NCBI GenBank assembly: GCA_013373245.1
Contig: JABXID010000093.1
Coordinates: 1-36,473, forward strand
DNA length: 36,473 bases
Reading direction: 5' to 3'
Source of the DNA: Gammaproteobacteria bacterium
Lineage (GTDB): Bacteria; Pseudomonadota; Gammaproteobacteria; Enterobacterales; Alteromonadaceae
Made by a program: the position numbers and the translations under genes. The notes beneath the pieces were generated by a model. It searched no databases, was not told the DNA's origin, and was given only the letters and a program-made list of their open reading frames with translations. Shown here one piece after another: positions 1 to 7,453 of this stretch. Each line of letters opens with the position of its first letter. Positions within the stretch are counted from its first letter, which is position 1.

Positions 1-474
1 AAAGCTTTCTAGGATGTCTTTACAGATTGGACAGCCTTTTTCATAAGCTGCTTTTAATCTGTCAGTGTCTGCGTCGTACAAAAATACTTGTGTTTTTAAT
101 ACGTCAGCAGCTTGTTTAGCAATGTCAGCATCAGTGCCGTCAATCACTAAGTCAAGTAACACAGCGATAGAAGGACCACCTTTCATGTGTGATAACAATT
201 CAAATGCAAACTCAGGTGTAATTTCTTCTACCTGCTCTTCACCTAAAATAATTTCTTTCAAGAATTGCGCTTTTACGCCAGCTGCGCTGGTAGTGCCTGG
301 AAGCGTGTTGTAGATAAAGAACTTCAGTGAATCTTCACGATGTTCGTTGCCAGTGTCTTTGATCTGGGCAATGATTTCAGATAGCAAGTCGCCGCTATCG
401 ATTGGCTTAGGAGCTAATCCCAAGTCATTTTTACGACTTTCAATTTCCGCTAAATATTCTGTATACAGGCTCAT
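1..474 (-). CDS. acnB: Aconitate hydratase B, N-terminal part (runs off the window)
   Basis: The minus-strand frame is open from an ATG at 474 to the window edge, giving 158 residues with no stop. The product begins MSLYTEYLAEIESRK and contains DSLKFFIYNTLPGTTSAAGV and FELLSHMKGGPSI. These match the N-terminal HEAT-like and swivel region of AcnB, the bifunctional aconitase/2-methylisocitrate dehydratase of the TCA and methylcitrate cycles. The Fe-S cysteines lie in the missing C-terminal part, so activity cannot be judged. An AAGAGA sequence lies upstream of the ATG. The family is about 860 residues long, so roughly one fifth is present. The LysR gene upstream is on the same strand but more than 200 bp away and functionally unrelated. 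Confidence 0.85.
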   Translation of the reverse strand, partial: MSLYTEYLAEIESRKNDLGLAPKPIDSGDLLSEIIAQIKDTGNEHREDSLKFFIYNTLPGTTSAAGVKAQFLKEIILGEEQVEEITPEFAFELLSHMKGGPSIAVLLDLVIDGTDADIAKQAADVLKTQVFLYDADTDRLKAAYEKGCPICKDILESF

Positions 475-549
475 TCGATACTCTCTTGATCTTATTTGCT
501 TAAAGTGAGACTAACTAGTTTGAGTTCACCTTAGTTAAATTCGCGGATC

Positions 550-555
550 ATTATA
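550..555 (-). promoter_or_regulatory. Candidate -10 element for acnB
   Basis: On the minus strand these six bases read TATAAT, a perfect sigma-70 -10 hexamer, about 75 bp upstream of the acnB ATG. The hexamer 17 bp further upstream (TTTCCT) is a poor -35, so the promoter call rests mainly on the -10. The rest of the 475-690 gap shows no other clear signal. Confidence 0.35.
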
Positions 556-690
556 GATGTCATACCGAGCAAAGGAAATAACAACTTGAGTTATAAGCAT
601 AAATAGCGGTTATAAGTGCCATTCATTGTCTTTATGGTAGGATGAGTTGAATATAAATTCACTCGCTTATTTTGAGCCTGCGTTACGTGT

Positions 691-1596
691 TCACCCACGT
701 TTTTCCGCAAAACTTTGTTCAATCATTTCCCGTAAGCGTTTTAACCCAAGACCGCGATTGGTAAGCTTCCAAGCCATTAAATGCTCTATCTTTCGACTGG
801 AGTCTTCGACGTCGACACATACAAGCTCGCCTGCCTCCAACTCACTTTTCACAATATGAGTAGGTAAAAATCCAATACCTATTCCCGCTTTAATCGCTGA
901 TATTTTGTGTACAACCGATGACACATAAAAACGCGAGCTTTGTTCCACGATATTAATAGACCAAGGAATATTGAACTTAGCCGAATCATGCACAACCACA
1001 GTTCGGTAAGGTTTTAAATCCGACAAAGTGACGCTGCGCTGCAATTTTGTCAAAGGGTGATCATTATTCACCATCAAGCTTGACGTTACGTTGCAAATGT
1101 TAATACCTCTTAGTCCTTTTTGTTGAGGCATGGGCGCAGGCGCACCTATAACTAAATCAACTTTGTCGTCAATAATAGCTTCCCAACCGCCGTTCATGAC
1201 TTCTTCGCGTATGTCAATTTCAATATTTGGATGTTGCTGTAAAAAACTGTTTAAACATTCGAACAATTTGCTGGTTTCAAAAATACTATCGACTGCAATG
1301 CGAATTTTCGATTCCCAACCATTGGCAATAGTGCGAGTTTGCTCAGACAATGTATTTACCGATGTCATGACTTTCCGCCCCTCTTCCAATAGATGCCGCC
1401 CCGCCGGGGTAAGTACTGAGCGCCTGCCTTGCTTTTCAAATAGAGTCACACCGAGCTGCTCTTCTAGCTTTTGCACAATATACGACAAGGCCGACGGCAC
1501 TTTATTTAGCTGTTCAGCCGCAGACGCAAAACTGCCACGGGTTTCAATAGCGTCTATAACAACCAGAGCTTCAAGAGTAATAGGGTTTGAAATCAT
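691..1596 (-). CDS. yhaJ: LysR-family regulator, YhaJ-like
   Basis: A LysR-type regulator of 301 residues, the normal family length. The N-terminal winged HTH (about 8-66) contains GSFASAAEQLNKVPSALSY followed by QKLEEQLGVTLFEK, which closely resembles E. coli YhaJ. The rest is a type-2 periplasmic-binding-fold effector domain. In E. coli yhaJ lies with yqjG and the pirin-like yhaK, and here the gene diverges from yqjG and a pirin gene, so sequence and neighbourhood agree. YhaJ is known to respond to aromatic or quinone-type metabolites; the effector here is inferred. The divergent 119-bp gap holds AT-rich partial dyads around 1613-1642 (CAAATATT twice) that could be LysR sites. No clear Shine-Dalgarno precedes the ATG. 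Confidence 0.85.
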   Translation of the reverse strand: MISNPITLEALVVIDAIETRGSFASAAEQLNKVPSALSYIVQKLEEQLGVTLFEKQGRRSVLTPAGRHLLEEGRKVMTSVNTLSEQTRTIANGWESKIRIAVDSIFETSKLFECLNSFLQQHPNIEIDIREEVMNGGWEAIIDDKVDLVIGAPAPMPQQKGLRGINICNVTSSLMVNNDHPLTKLQRSVTLSDLKPYRTVVVHDSAKFNIPWSINIVEQSSRFYVSSVVHKISAIKAGIGIGFLPTHIVKSELEAGELVCVDVEDSSRKIEHLMAWKLTNRGLGLKRLREMIEQSFAEKRG

Positions 1597-1715
1597 GATA
1601 TTAATCTTTGTTCAAATATTTTGAATAAACTAAACAAATATTGATACTTATTCCATCAACAAGCAAGTCGTAAACTGGCATCACTGAAATTAAGATATAT
1701 CTGAGGAGCAACATC

Positions 1716-2666
1716 ATGGGATTATTAGTTGACGGTCAATGGGTCGATAAATGGTACGACACAAAAAAGAGTGGCGGTAAATTTGTGCGTCAAGACAGTC
1801 GTTTTCGCTCAGTGATCAGTAACGATGCAGACAACGAATTCCAACCAGAGGCAGGCCGCTATCATTTATATGTTTCGCTTGCTTGCCCGTGGGCGCATCG
1901 TACTCTGATATTCCGCAAACTAAAGCAGCTTGAAGATGTGATCTCGGTCAGTGTAGTAAAAGCCGAGATGATGGAAAACGGCTGGGAGTTTGGTGATGAC
2001 GGTGATCCACTATTTGGTTTCGATTATGCCTATCAATTGTACTTAAAGGCAGATTCAAGTTATGAAGGGCGTGTCACTGTTCCTATTCTTTGGGACAAAA
2101 AAACGAACACCATAGTAAATAATGAATCGGTTGAGATCATTCGCATCTTTAATAGCGCATTTAATGAGTTAACAGGCAATTACGACGATTACTATCCAGA
2201 ATCATTAAGAGAAGAAATCGAAGAAGTTAACGAGCGCGTTTATCACACAGTGAATAACGGTGTTTATAAAGCAGGGTTTGCTACCACGCAAGAAGCTTAC
2301 AATGAAGCTTATAAAGAGCTGTTTGACAGCTTAGACTGGTTAGAAGAGAAGTTGTCAAAACAGCGTTATTTAGCAGGCAATTCGCTTACTGAAGCCGACT
2401 GGCGATTGTTCACAACCTTAATTCGATTTGACGCTGTATATCACGGCCACTTCAAATGTAACCGTCATAAACTCAGTGAATTCGAAAATATCAGCAATTA
2501 CGTTCGTGAGCTATACCAAGTGCCTGGAGTGAAAGAGACGGTAGATTTAGAGTATTCAAAACGACACTACTACATTAGCCATACCAGCATCAACCCGACA
2601 CAAGTTGTGCCGCTGGGACCAGAAACTGATTTTGATGAACCGCATAACCGCGACAGAGCTTATTAA
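1716..2666 (+). CDS. yqjG: Glutathionyl-hydroquinone reductase (Xi-class GST)
   Basis: This cytoplasmic enzyme reduces glutathionyl-hydroquinones to hydroquinones, using glutathione. The 316-residue product matches YqjG/ECM4 over its whole length. It has the thioredoxin-fold motif SLACPWAHRT with catalytic Cys57, then RVTVPILWDKK and NNESVEIIRIFN, then the helical GST domain with RYLAGNSLTEADWRLF, and the family tail with HTSINPTQ and DFDEPH. A strong GAGGAG Shine-Dalgarno at 1703-1708 supports the start. The gene diverges from the YhaJ-like regulator and is followed after 20 bp by the pirin gene, with a near-identical GAGGAGCAA leader, which suggests one operon for quinone handling. Confidence 0.93.
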   Translation: MGLLVDGQWVDKWYDTKKSGGKFVRQDSRFRSVISNDADNEFQPEAGRYHLYVSLACPWAHRTLIFRKLKQLEDVISVSVVKAEMMENGWEFGDDGDPLFGFDYAYQLYLKADSSYEGRVTVPILWDKKTNTIVNNESVEIIRIFNSAFNELTGNYDDYYPESLREEIEEVNERVYHTVNNGVYKAGFATTQEAYNEAYKELFDSLDWLEEKLSKQRYLAGNSLTEADWRLFTTLIRFDAVYHGHFKCNRHKLSEFENISNYVRELYQVPGVKETVDLEYSKRHYYISHTSINPTQVVPLGPETDFDEPHNRDRAY

Positions 2667-2686
2667 AGCTTTGAGGAGCAAAGACT

Positions 2687-3394
2687 ATGATCACACAATA
2701 TAAATACGATGATTTAGGGCACGCCAACCACGGTTGGTTAAAGTCAAAACATCACTTTAGTTTTGCCAGTTATTACAACCCCAAACGAATGGGCTTTGGT
2801 AAACTGCGTGTTATAAACGACGACTGGGTTGAACCAGGTGCGGGGTTTGCACCGCACCCACATCGCAATATGGAAATTATCAGCTTTGTCCGCTCTGGCG
2901 AAATTACTCACCAAGATAGTGAAGGAAATAAAGGCACAACGCACGCTGGTGAAGTACAAACCATGAGCGCAGGCACTGGAATTATTCATTCGGAATACAA
3001 TTATAGTGACTCTCCGCTCACCTTTTACCAAATATGGATTGAAACCCAGAGCACTGGAATTAAGCCTAGATGGCAAGCTAAAGAATTTCCAACTGACTTT
3101 TCCGAACACCTGCCTTTACTCGTATCTGGCTATGCGGAAGATGAAGCCGAAGTGTTACCGATTAATCAACAAGCTCGTATATACGGTGGAAAGGTTAAAA
3201 GAGAGGTTACATTAACTCATCCCATTCAAAATCAGGCATATATTCTTGCTTCCGATGGTGAATTTGAATTACACAATGGCGACACATCAATATTGATGAA
3301 AAAAGGTGATGGTGCTGAGGTCACTGACTTGGCTAACCTCAACATAACAACAAAATCAGACAGCGAAATTGTTGTGATTGACGTACCAGCGTAA
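2687..3394 (+). CDS. Pirin family protein, YhhW-like bicupin
   Basis: A 235-residue bicupin whose N-terminal cupin carries all four metal ligands known from YhhW and human pirin: H57 and H59 in APHPHRN, and H101 and E103 in GIIHSEY. YhhW-type pirins have quercetin 2,3-dioxygenase activity in vitro; the physiological substrate is generally unknown. Conserved pirin motifs GHANHGWL, FSFASYYNP, RVINDD and MSAGTGI are present. It sits 20 bp behind yqjG with its own GAGGAGCAA ribosome site, so both are probably controlled by the LysR regulator. E. coli has the paralogue YhaK at this locus, but the ligand set and motifs here fit YhhW better. It is followed by an intrinsic terminator. Confidence 0.9.
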   Translation: MITQYKYDDLGHANHGWLKSKHHFSFASYYNPKRMGFGKLRVINDDWVEPGAGFAPHPHRNMEIISFVRSGEITHQDSEGNKGTTHAGEVQTMSAGTGIIHSEYNYSDSPLTFYQIWIETQSTGIKPRWQAKEFPTDFSEHLPLLVSGYAEDEAEVLPINQQARIYGGKVKREVTLTHPIQNQAYILASDGEFELHNGDTSILMKKGDGAEVTDLANLNITTKSDSEIVVIDVPA

Positions 3395-3432
3395 CTTGTT
3401 CGGATTGAAGTTACTTTCAAACCTTCAGAAAC

Positions 3433-3460
3433 AAAAAAGCCAACTAAGTGTTGGTTTTTT
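3433..3460. terminator. Bidirectional intrinsic terminator between pirin and GntR genes
   Basis: The stem CCAAC/GTTGG with loop TAAGT is flanked by six A on the left and six T on the right. It can therefore end transcripts from both the pirin gene (plus) and the converging GntR gene (minus). Confidence 0.75.
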
Positions 3461-3477
3461 CCTTTCAATTTTTGCGC

Positions 3478-4131
3478 TTATTTCTGTGCGGCAAGCTTCT
3501 GCTCTATGTAAGTTCTCGCTTCATCAATCAACTCAAACATATATTTTTGAGCTTGGCTTGGATTTCGCGCTTTTATGGCATTTAAAACTTTTCCGTGATC
3601 TTCAATTAAATCGCTAGTACCACCTTTTATCAGGTTAGTACTTCGCACACCGGCCTTTAACGCAGTACGAGTGATGTCTCGCATATGAATATAAAAGCGG
3701 TTTTCACTGGCATATAGAATACCGGCATGAAAATCGATTTCGGCTTGCAACTCAGCTTCCAAATCTCCCGCTTTGACTGCCTCTTCCATGCTGTTTAACG
3801 CTAACTCTATCGCTGCTACTTTTTCTTCGGTTCCAAACCTTGCCGCTAAAGCAGCTGCTTCAGGCTCAATTGCAATACGCATTTGTAAATATTCATTAAT
3901 AACCGAAAGCGTAGGCGTACCTTCCAATGACCACTTCAATACATCAGAGTCCAAGATAGTCCACTCTTCCTCGTCTTTCACGCGAATACCTTGTCGAGTT
4001 CGGCTAGAAATCAAACCTTTTGCAGTTAACATTTTAACTGCTTCTCGAACCGCAGTGCGACTTACCCCATATTGCTCACATAACTCAGCTTCTGAAGGTA
4101 AACTATTGTTTGTGGAGAGTACTCTCCACAA
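3478..4131 (-). CDS. GntR-family FCD regulator (DgoR-like), N-terminal frame broken
   Basis: The 217-residue frame covers most of a GntR/FCD repressor: LPSEAELCEQYGVSRTAVREA and KGLISSRTRQG form the winged HTH, then an FCD domain with DFHAGI and EDHGKVLNA. It resembles the DgoR-type sugar-acid regulators. Such proteins have about 15-25 residues before LPSE, typically LGxxIVxGxYxPG. Exactly this peptide (LGKLIVCGEYSPQT) is encoded just upstream in another frame, from ATG at 4159; two extra bases (or one missing) separate the frames. The break lies at the edge of a perfect 32-bp palindrome. As written, the protein starts MWRVLSTNNS, which is palindrome-derived and not family-like. The last His of the usual FCD metal site also appears to be missing. 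Either a recent pseudogene or a sequencing error is possible. Confidence 0.7.
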   Translation of the reverse strand: MWRVLSTNNSLPSEAELCEQYGVSRTAVREAVKMLTAKGLISSRTRQGIRVKDEEEWTILDSDVLKWSLEGTPTLSVINEYLQMRIAIEPEAAALAARFGTEEKVAAIELALNSMEEAVKAGDLEAELQAEIDFHAGILYASENRFYIHMRDITRTALKAGVRSTNLIKGGTSDLIEDHGKVLNAIKARNPSQAQKYMFELIDEARTYIEQKLAAQK

Positions 4132-4136
4132 ACAAT
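4105..4136. repeat. Perfect 32-bp palindrome at the GntR frame break
   Basis: Each arm is 16 bp (ATTGTTTGTGGAGAGT) and the arms abut without a spacer, centred between 4120 and 4121. It overlaps the expected N-terminal codons of the GntR regulator. It could be an autoregulatory operator, a hairpin that promoted slippage, or a foldback sequencing artefact. Confidence 0.9.
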
Positions 4137-4318
4137 TAGCTTACCAAGCTCCTGGGTCATGCGTTGAGATAAATTGAATGTACAGTATTAGTAATTATTA
4201 CAAGAATCTACACGACCGAAAACGAATTAATCGAATCTCAATAGAGACCTTACTGCTTATGATAAAACTGCACATCACGTCCTAACTTTAATCGTCTACA
4301 TTCCTTCGTCCATAAGGT

Positions 4319-4351
4319 AAAAAGCCGAAGCAGTTGCAGGCTTCGGCTTTA
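4319..4351 (-). terminator. Intrinsic terminator of the beta-oxidation operon
   Basis: The stem AAAGCCGAAGC (4322-4332) pairs with GCTTCGGCTTT (4341-4351). Read on the minus strand the stem ends in a run of six T, placed correctly to close the operon that ends with the acyl-CoA dehydrogenase gene. Confidence 0.85.
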
Positions 4352-4414
4352 TCATTCAAATAGATGCGTCAGAGCTTGTCTAAACTAATTCAGCTTAGGG
4401 AGCCTCACTATGAT

Positions 4415-5575
4415 TTAGTGGTTTTCCGGTTTACACACTTGCCTTGAAATGATCTCTTTCATAATTTCACTGGTGCCGCCGTAAATTTTTTGAACACGAG
4501 CATCCACATAAAAACGAGAAATTGGATACTCCTGCATGTAACCATAACCACCAAATAATTGCAGTGCCATATCAACCACTTTGCACTCCATTTCAGTACA
4601 AGCATATTTAGCCATACTTGCGTCTACTGCTGATAATCGCTTATCTAAAAGTTTCTGCTTATAGCTTTCAACGAGCACTCGGTGAGTTTCGATTAAGGTA
4701 TACATATCGGCCAATTTAAAGCGTACATCTTGCAACTTAACCAAAGGAGCGCCAAAAGCTTCTCGGTCATTAACATATTGCACCGCTAGTTTTAATGCCC
4801 CTTCAGCATGTGCGACAGCACCACAAGCTAGTACTAAACGCTCTCGGGGAAGTTCCGTCATTAAAGCTATAAAACCATCGTTTTTCTTACCTAAGATGTC
4901 GTCACTCGTCAGTTTAACGTCTTCAAAAAAGATTTCAGAAGTGTCGGCACAGTGCTGCCCCATCTTATCTAAATTTTGTCCGCGTTTAAGTCCAGGGTTT
5001 TCTCCTTCAACTAAAAACAAGCTGAGCCCTTTCGCTGCCGGAACGTTTAAATCAGTGCGTGCAGCAACAATATACAGTGATGCATTTTGTCCATTGGTGA
5101 TAAACGTTTTTGAGCCATTCAACACCCATTGACCTTCATTCTCAATCGCTTTGGTTTTCAAACCCTGCAGATCACTACCCGCACCTGGCTCAGTCATACA
5201 AATAGCACCAATGATTTCACCGGATACCATTTTCGGTAAATACTTTTGCTTTTGCTCTTCTGTCCCCATGTCTAATAGGTAGTGACAACAAATGTCAGCA
5301 TGAACTTCCAAGTTTCCGACAAGGCCCATATACCCTGCATGAGCAAACTCTTCCGCAACGACCATATTAAACCGAATATCAACACCAAAACCGCCATATT
5401 CCTCTGGGATGTCACAGGCTAAAAAACCATTTTCACCCATTTTTAACCAGAATTCTTTTGGTATGATTTTATTCTTTTCCCATTCTTCATAATAAGGCGC
5501 TATTTCAGCTTCGATAAAGGCCTTTACTGAATCACGGAAAATATTAAGTTCTTCATTTAAATCTGTATATGACAT
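4415..5575 (-). CDS. Acyl-CoA dehydrogenase (LCAD/isovaleryl type catalytic arrangement)
   Basis: An FAD enzyme that makes the trans-2-enoyl-CoA in the first step of beta-oxidation; 386 residues, normal length. Family signatures are MTEPGAGSDLQGL (about 127-139), the NGSKTFITNG FAD-binding strand, and QLFGGYGYMQEYP. The usual catalytic Glu in IYEGT is replaced (IYGGTSEIM, about 364-372). Instead ELPRERLVLA carries Glu245 on helix G, the position used by long-chain and isovaleryl-CoA dehydrogenases, so the enzyme should be active and may accept long or branched chains. It is the last gene of the operon, 38 bp after the transglutaminase-fold gene, with AGGA before the ATG and a strong terminator after the stop. 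Confidence 0.92.
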   Translation of the reverse strand: MSYTDLNEELNIFRDSVKAFIEAEIAPYYEEWEKNKIIPKEFWLKMGENGFLACDIPEEYGGFGVDIRFNMVVAEEFAHAGYMGLVGNLEVHADICCHYLLDMGTEEQKQKYLPKMVSGEIIGAICMTEPGAGSDLQGLKTKAIENEGQWVLNGSKTFITNGQNASLYIVAARTDLNVPAAKGLSLFLVEGENPGLKRGQNLDKMGQHCADTSEIFFEDVKLTSDDILGKKNDGFIALMTELPRERLVLACGAVAHAEGALKLAVQYVNDREAFGAPLVKLQDVRFKLADMYTLIETHRVLVESYKQKLLDKRLSAVDASMAKYACTEMECKVVDMALQLFGGYGYMQEYPISRFYVDARVQKIYGGTSEIMKEIISRQVCKPENH

Positions 5576-5613
5576 GATTTATTCCTAAATTCTAAATTGA
5601 TATTTTAGCAATA

Positions 5614-6264
5614 TTACTCACAGTAATTTTTGCCAAAGTCCGCCATTAAATGGGGATAATGTTTGTTTAAATTCTCGATAATAAAATCAACAGGCAACAC
5701 TGAAAATGCGCCCCAATCTTTGAGGTATTCCATGAACTTTCTGCCGCTATTGTTAAATGGCTGAAGCAGAGAATCCGATACCCCATCAAATTCCAAGCAG
5801 GGAGAATTCATTCTGTCGCACAATGCTTTATTAAAAACCGGCGTTGCTTTTATCCATTTATTTTCGAGAAATACCTCAACATAAGCGTGCATCGAAAAAA
5901 TGTCAGTTCGCAACAGCTTAAGAAAACAGGGGGTTGATAAATGATTTGTTACATCGGCTAAGCCTATTCTCGCGGGGATGCCTTTAGACCGGCATAACGC
6001 AATCATTAGCGACGATTTAGGAATGCAGTACCCCTTATTATTTTCAACGCAAAAGCTGGCTTTAAAAGAGTGTCTGCCATCAACAAACGAGTATGGGTTG
6101 TATTCAAACTCATCTCGAACAAGGTAGTAAATTTCAACAGCTAGCTCTAATTGACTTTTATCGTGTAAGTGTATGGACTCTGCTAGCGCTGCAACGCTAG
6201 GGTGATGGTAATCAAACCATTCATCCGCAATTAAATATTGAGCAAATTCTTGCTGCTCAGCCAT
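5614..6264 (-). CDS. Transglutaminase-fold (papain-like) protein, function unknown
   Basis: A 216-residue soluble protein with a transglutaminase-like core. Cys80 sits in GYCIPKSSLMIALCRSKGIP, the typical Cys-helix followed by the GIPAR strand, and His126 in HAYVEVFLENKWIKATP provides the second catalytic position. The third, usually Asp, falls in an ATPVFN context and is not obvious. There is no signal peptide. Its start codon overlaps the end of the racemase-like gene by 8 bp (ATGGCTGA), so translation is probably coupled. A role inside a beta-oxidation operon is not established; a hydrolase or amide-bond enzyme acting on a CoA or amino-acid conjugate is only a guess. Confidence 0.75.
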   Translation of the reverse strand: MAEQQEFAQYLIADEWFDYHHPSVAALAESIHLHDKSQLELAVEIYYLVRDEFEYNPYSFVDGRHSFKASFCVENNKGYCIPKSSLMIALCRSKGIPARIGLADVTNHLSTPCFLKLLRTDIFSMHAYVEVFLENKWIKATPVFNKALCDRMNSPCLEFDGVSDSLLQPFNNSGRKFMEYLKDWGAFSVLPVDFIIENLNKHYPHLMADFGKNYCE

Positions 6265-7432
6265 GAGTCATGCTCTTAATTTGCTCAGCCGAAAACCCCA
6301 ATCCAGATAAGAGAGAGTCATTATGCTCGCCACACTTCGGTGCACTTGTCGGTTTTTCTTGCTCATGACCAAATTTAATTGGTGAAGCAATTTGCATCAC
6401 ATTAACACCGTCTACAACAGATTCAGTGACCATATTTCGAGCTTTGATTAACTCAGAGTCGGCTGCCTCTTCAATGGTTAGTACAGGCTCTACACAAACA
6501 TCAGAATCGGCAAAAACCTCCAGCCAATATTGATAAGAATGTTGAGCAAATGCGTGTTTGATATCACGCTTTAACTGAGCTTGAGTATTAGGGTCTGGTG
6601 TTAAACTCCGTTCAAACCAGTCCGCGTGCCCTATTAGTGCAAAGAAGCCTTTAGCAAACTGAGGCTCTAAGCCACCCACCGATACATATCGATTGTCCAG
6701 CGTTTGGTAATAATCGTAAAAACAACCACCATTTAATAAGGTATCACCAAGACTTGGCGATATGCCTTTACCGACAGCTCCAGCGCCAAACATCGCGTTT
6801 AGCGCAAAAGCCGCATCTGTCATGCTAATGTCTAGATGCTGGCCTTTACCTGTTGTACTGCGCTGAATAACCGCGGCTAATATTGCCATAACGGCATGAT
6901 GAGAGCCGCCAGCAATATCGGCAATTTGAGTGCCTGATAATACGGGTCCTGACTCTTTTGTTCCGCTATAACTTGCCAGGCCACTTAACGCTAAATAATT
7001 AATGTCATGGCCCGCTTTGTGTTTCAGAGGACCAGTCTGCCCATAACCAGTAATAGAACAATAAATAAGCTTCGGATTAAGTTGAGATAACACTTCATAA
7101 CCTAACCCTAACTTTGTCATTACTTCTGGTCGAAATTGTTCGATTACAATGTCGTATTCAGCAATTAGCTTTTTAATCGCAGACAAGCTTTCTGGCTGTT
7201 TTAAATTTAACGCTAGCGAGCGCTTGTTGCGATTAATCGTTAAGTTTGCGTAAGACGTTTTACGCTGGTCACTTTTAAATCCTGGTGCTAAACCATGCAA
7301 CATATCTGGGCGTGTTGGCGATTCGACTTTAACCACATCAGCCCCCATGTCTGCCAGCATCATGCTGGCAAAGGGACCGGGCAATAATGTTGAGAAATCA
7401 AGTACCTTTAAACCGCTTAGAGGTGAGCTCAT
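6257..7432 (-). CDS. CaiB/BaiF family protein, alpha-methylacyl-CoA racemase-like
   Basis: A 391-residue class III CoA-transferase fold protein. The three residues that act in mycobacterial alpha-methylacyl-CoA racemase are all recognisable: His142 (with Asp143) in AGHDINYLALSG, Asp172 in TQIADIAGGS, and Glu256 in GGLEPQF. NGGCFYDYYQ also matches the racemase branch. This favours racemisation of (2R)/(2S)-methylacyl-CoA over CoA transfer between acids, although Asp143 also occupies the transferase nucleophile position. Racemases let beta-oxidation handle methyl-branched chains such as isoprenoid acids or sterol side chains. It lies 21 bp downstream of the FadJ-like gene and overlaps the next gene by 8 bp. 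Confidence 0.82.
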   Translation of the reverse strand: MSSPLSGLKVLDFSTLLPGPFASMMLADMGADVVKVESPTRPDMLHGLAPGFKSDQRKTSYANLTINRNKRSLALNLKQPESLSAIKKLIAEYDIVIEQFRPEVMTKLGLGYEVLSQLNPKLIYCSITGYGQTGPLKHKAGHDINYLALSGLASYSGTKESGPVLSGTQIADIAGGSHHAVMAILAAVIQRSTTGKGQHLDISMTDAAFALNAMFGAGAVGKGISPSLGDTLLNGGCFYDYYQTLDNRYVSVGGLEPQFAKGFFALIGHADWFERSLTPDPNTQAQLKRDIKHAFAQHSYQYWLEVFADSDVCVEPVLTIEEAADSELIKARNMVTESVVDGVNVMQIASPIKFGHEQEKPTSAPKCGEHNDSLLSGLGFSAEQIKSMTHG

Positions 7433-7453
7433 GATAATAATCTCTGTCTGTGG

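Noticed and set aside
6257-7432. Reading the CaiB-family protein as DddD-type or carnitine CoA transferase
   Set aside because: The His/Asp/Glu set and surrounding motifs follow alpha-methylacyl-CoA racemase, and no DMSP or carnitine genes are nearby.
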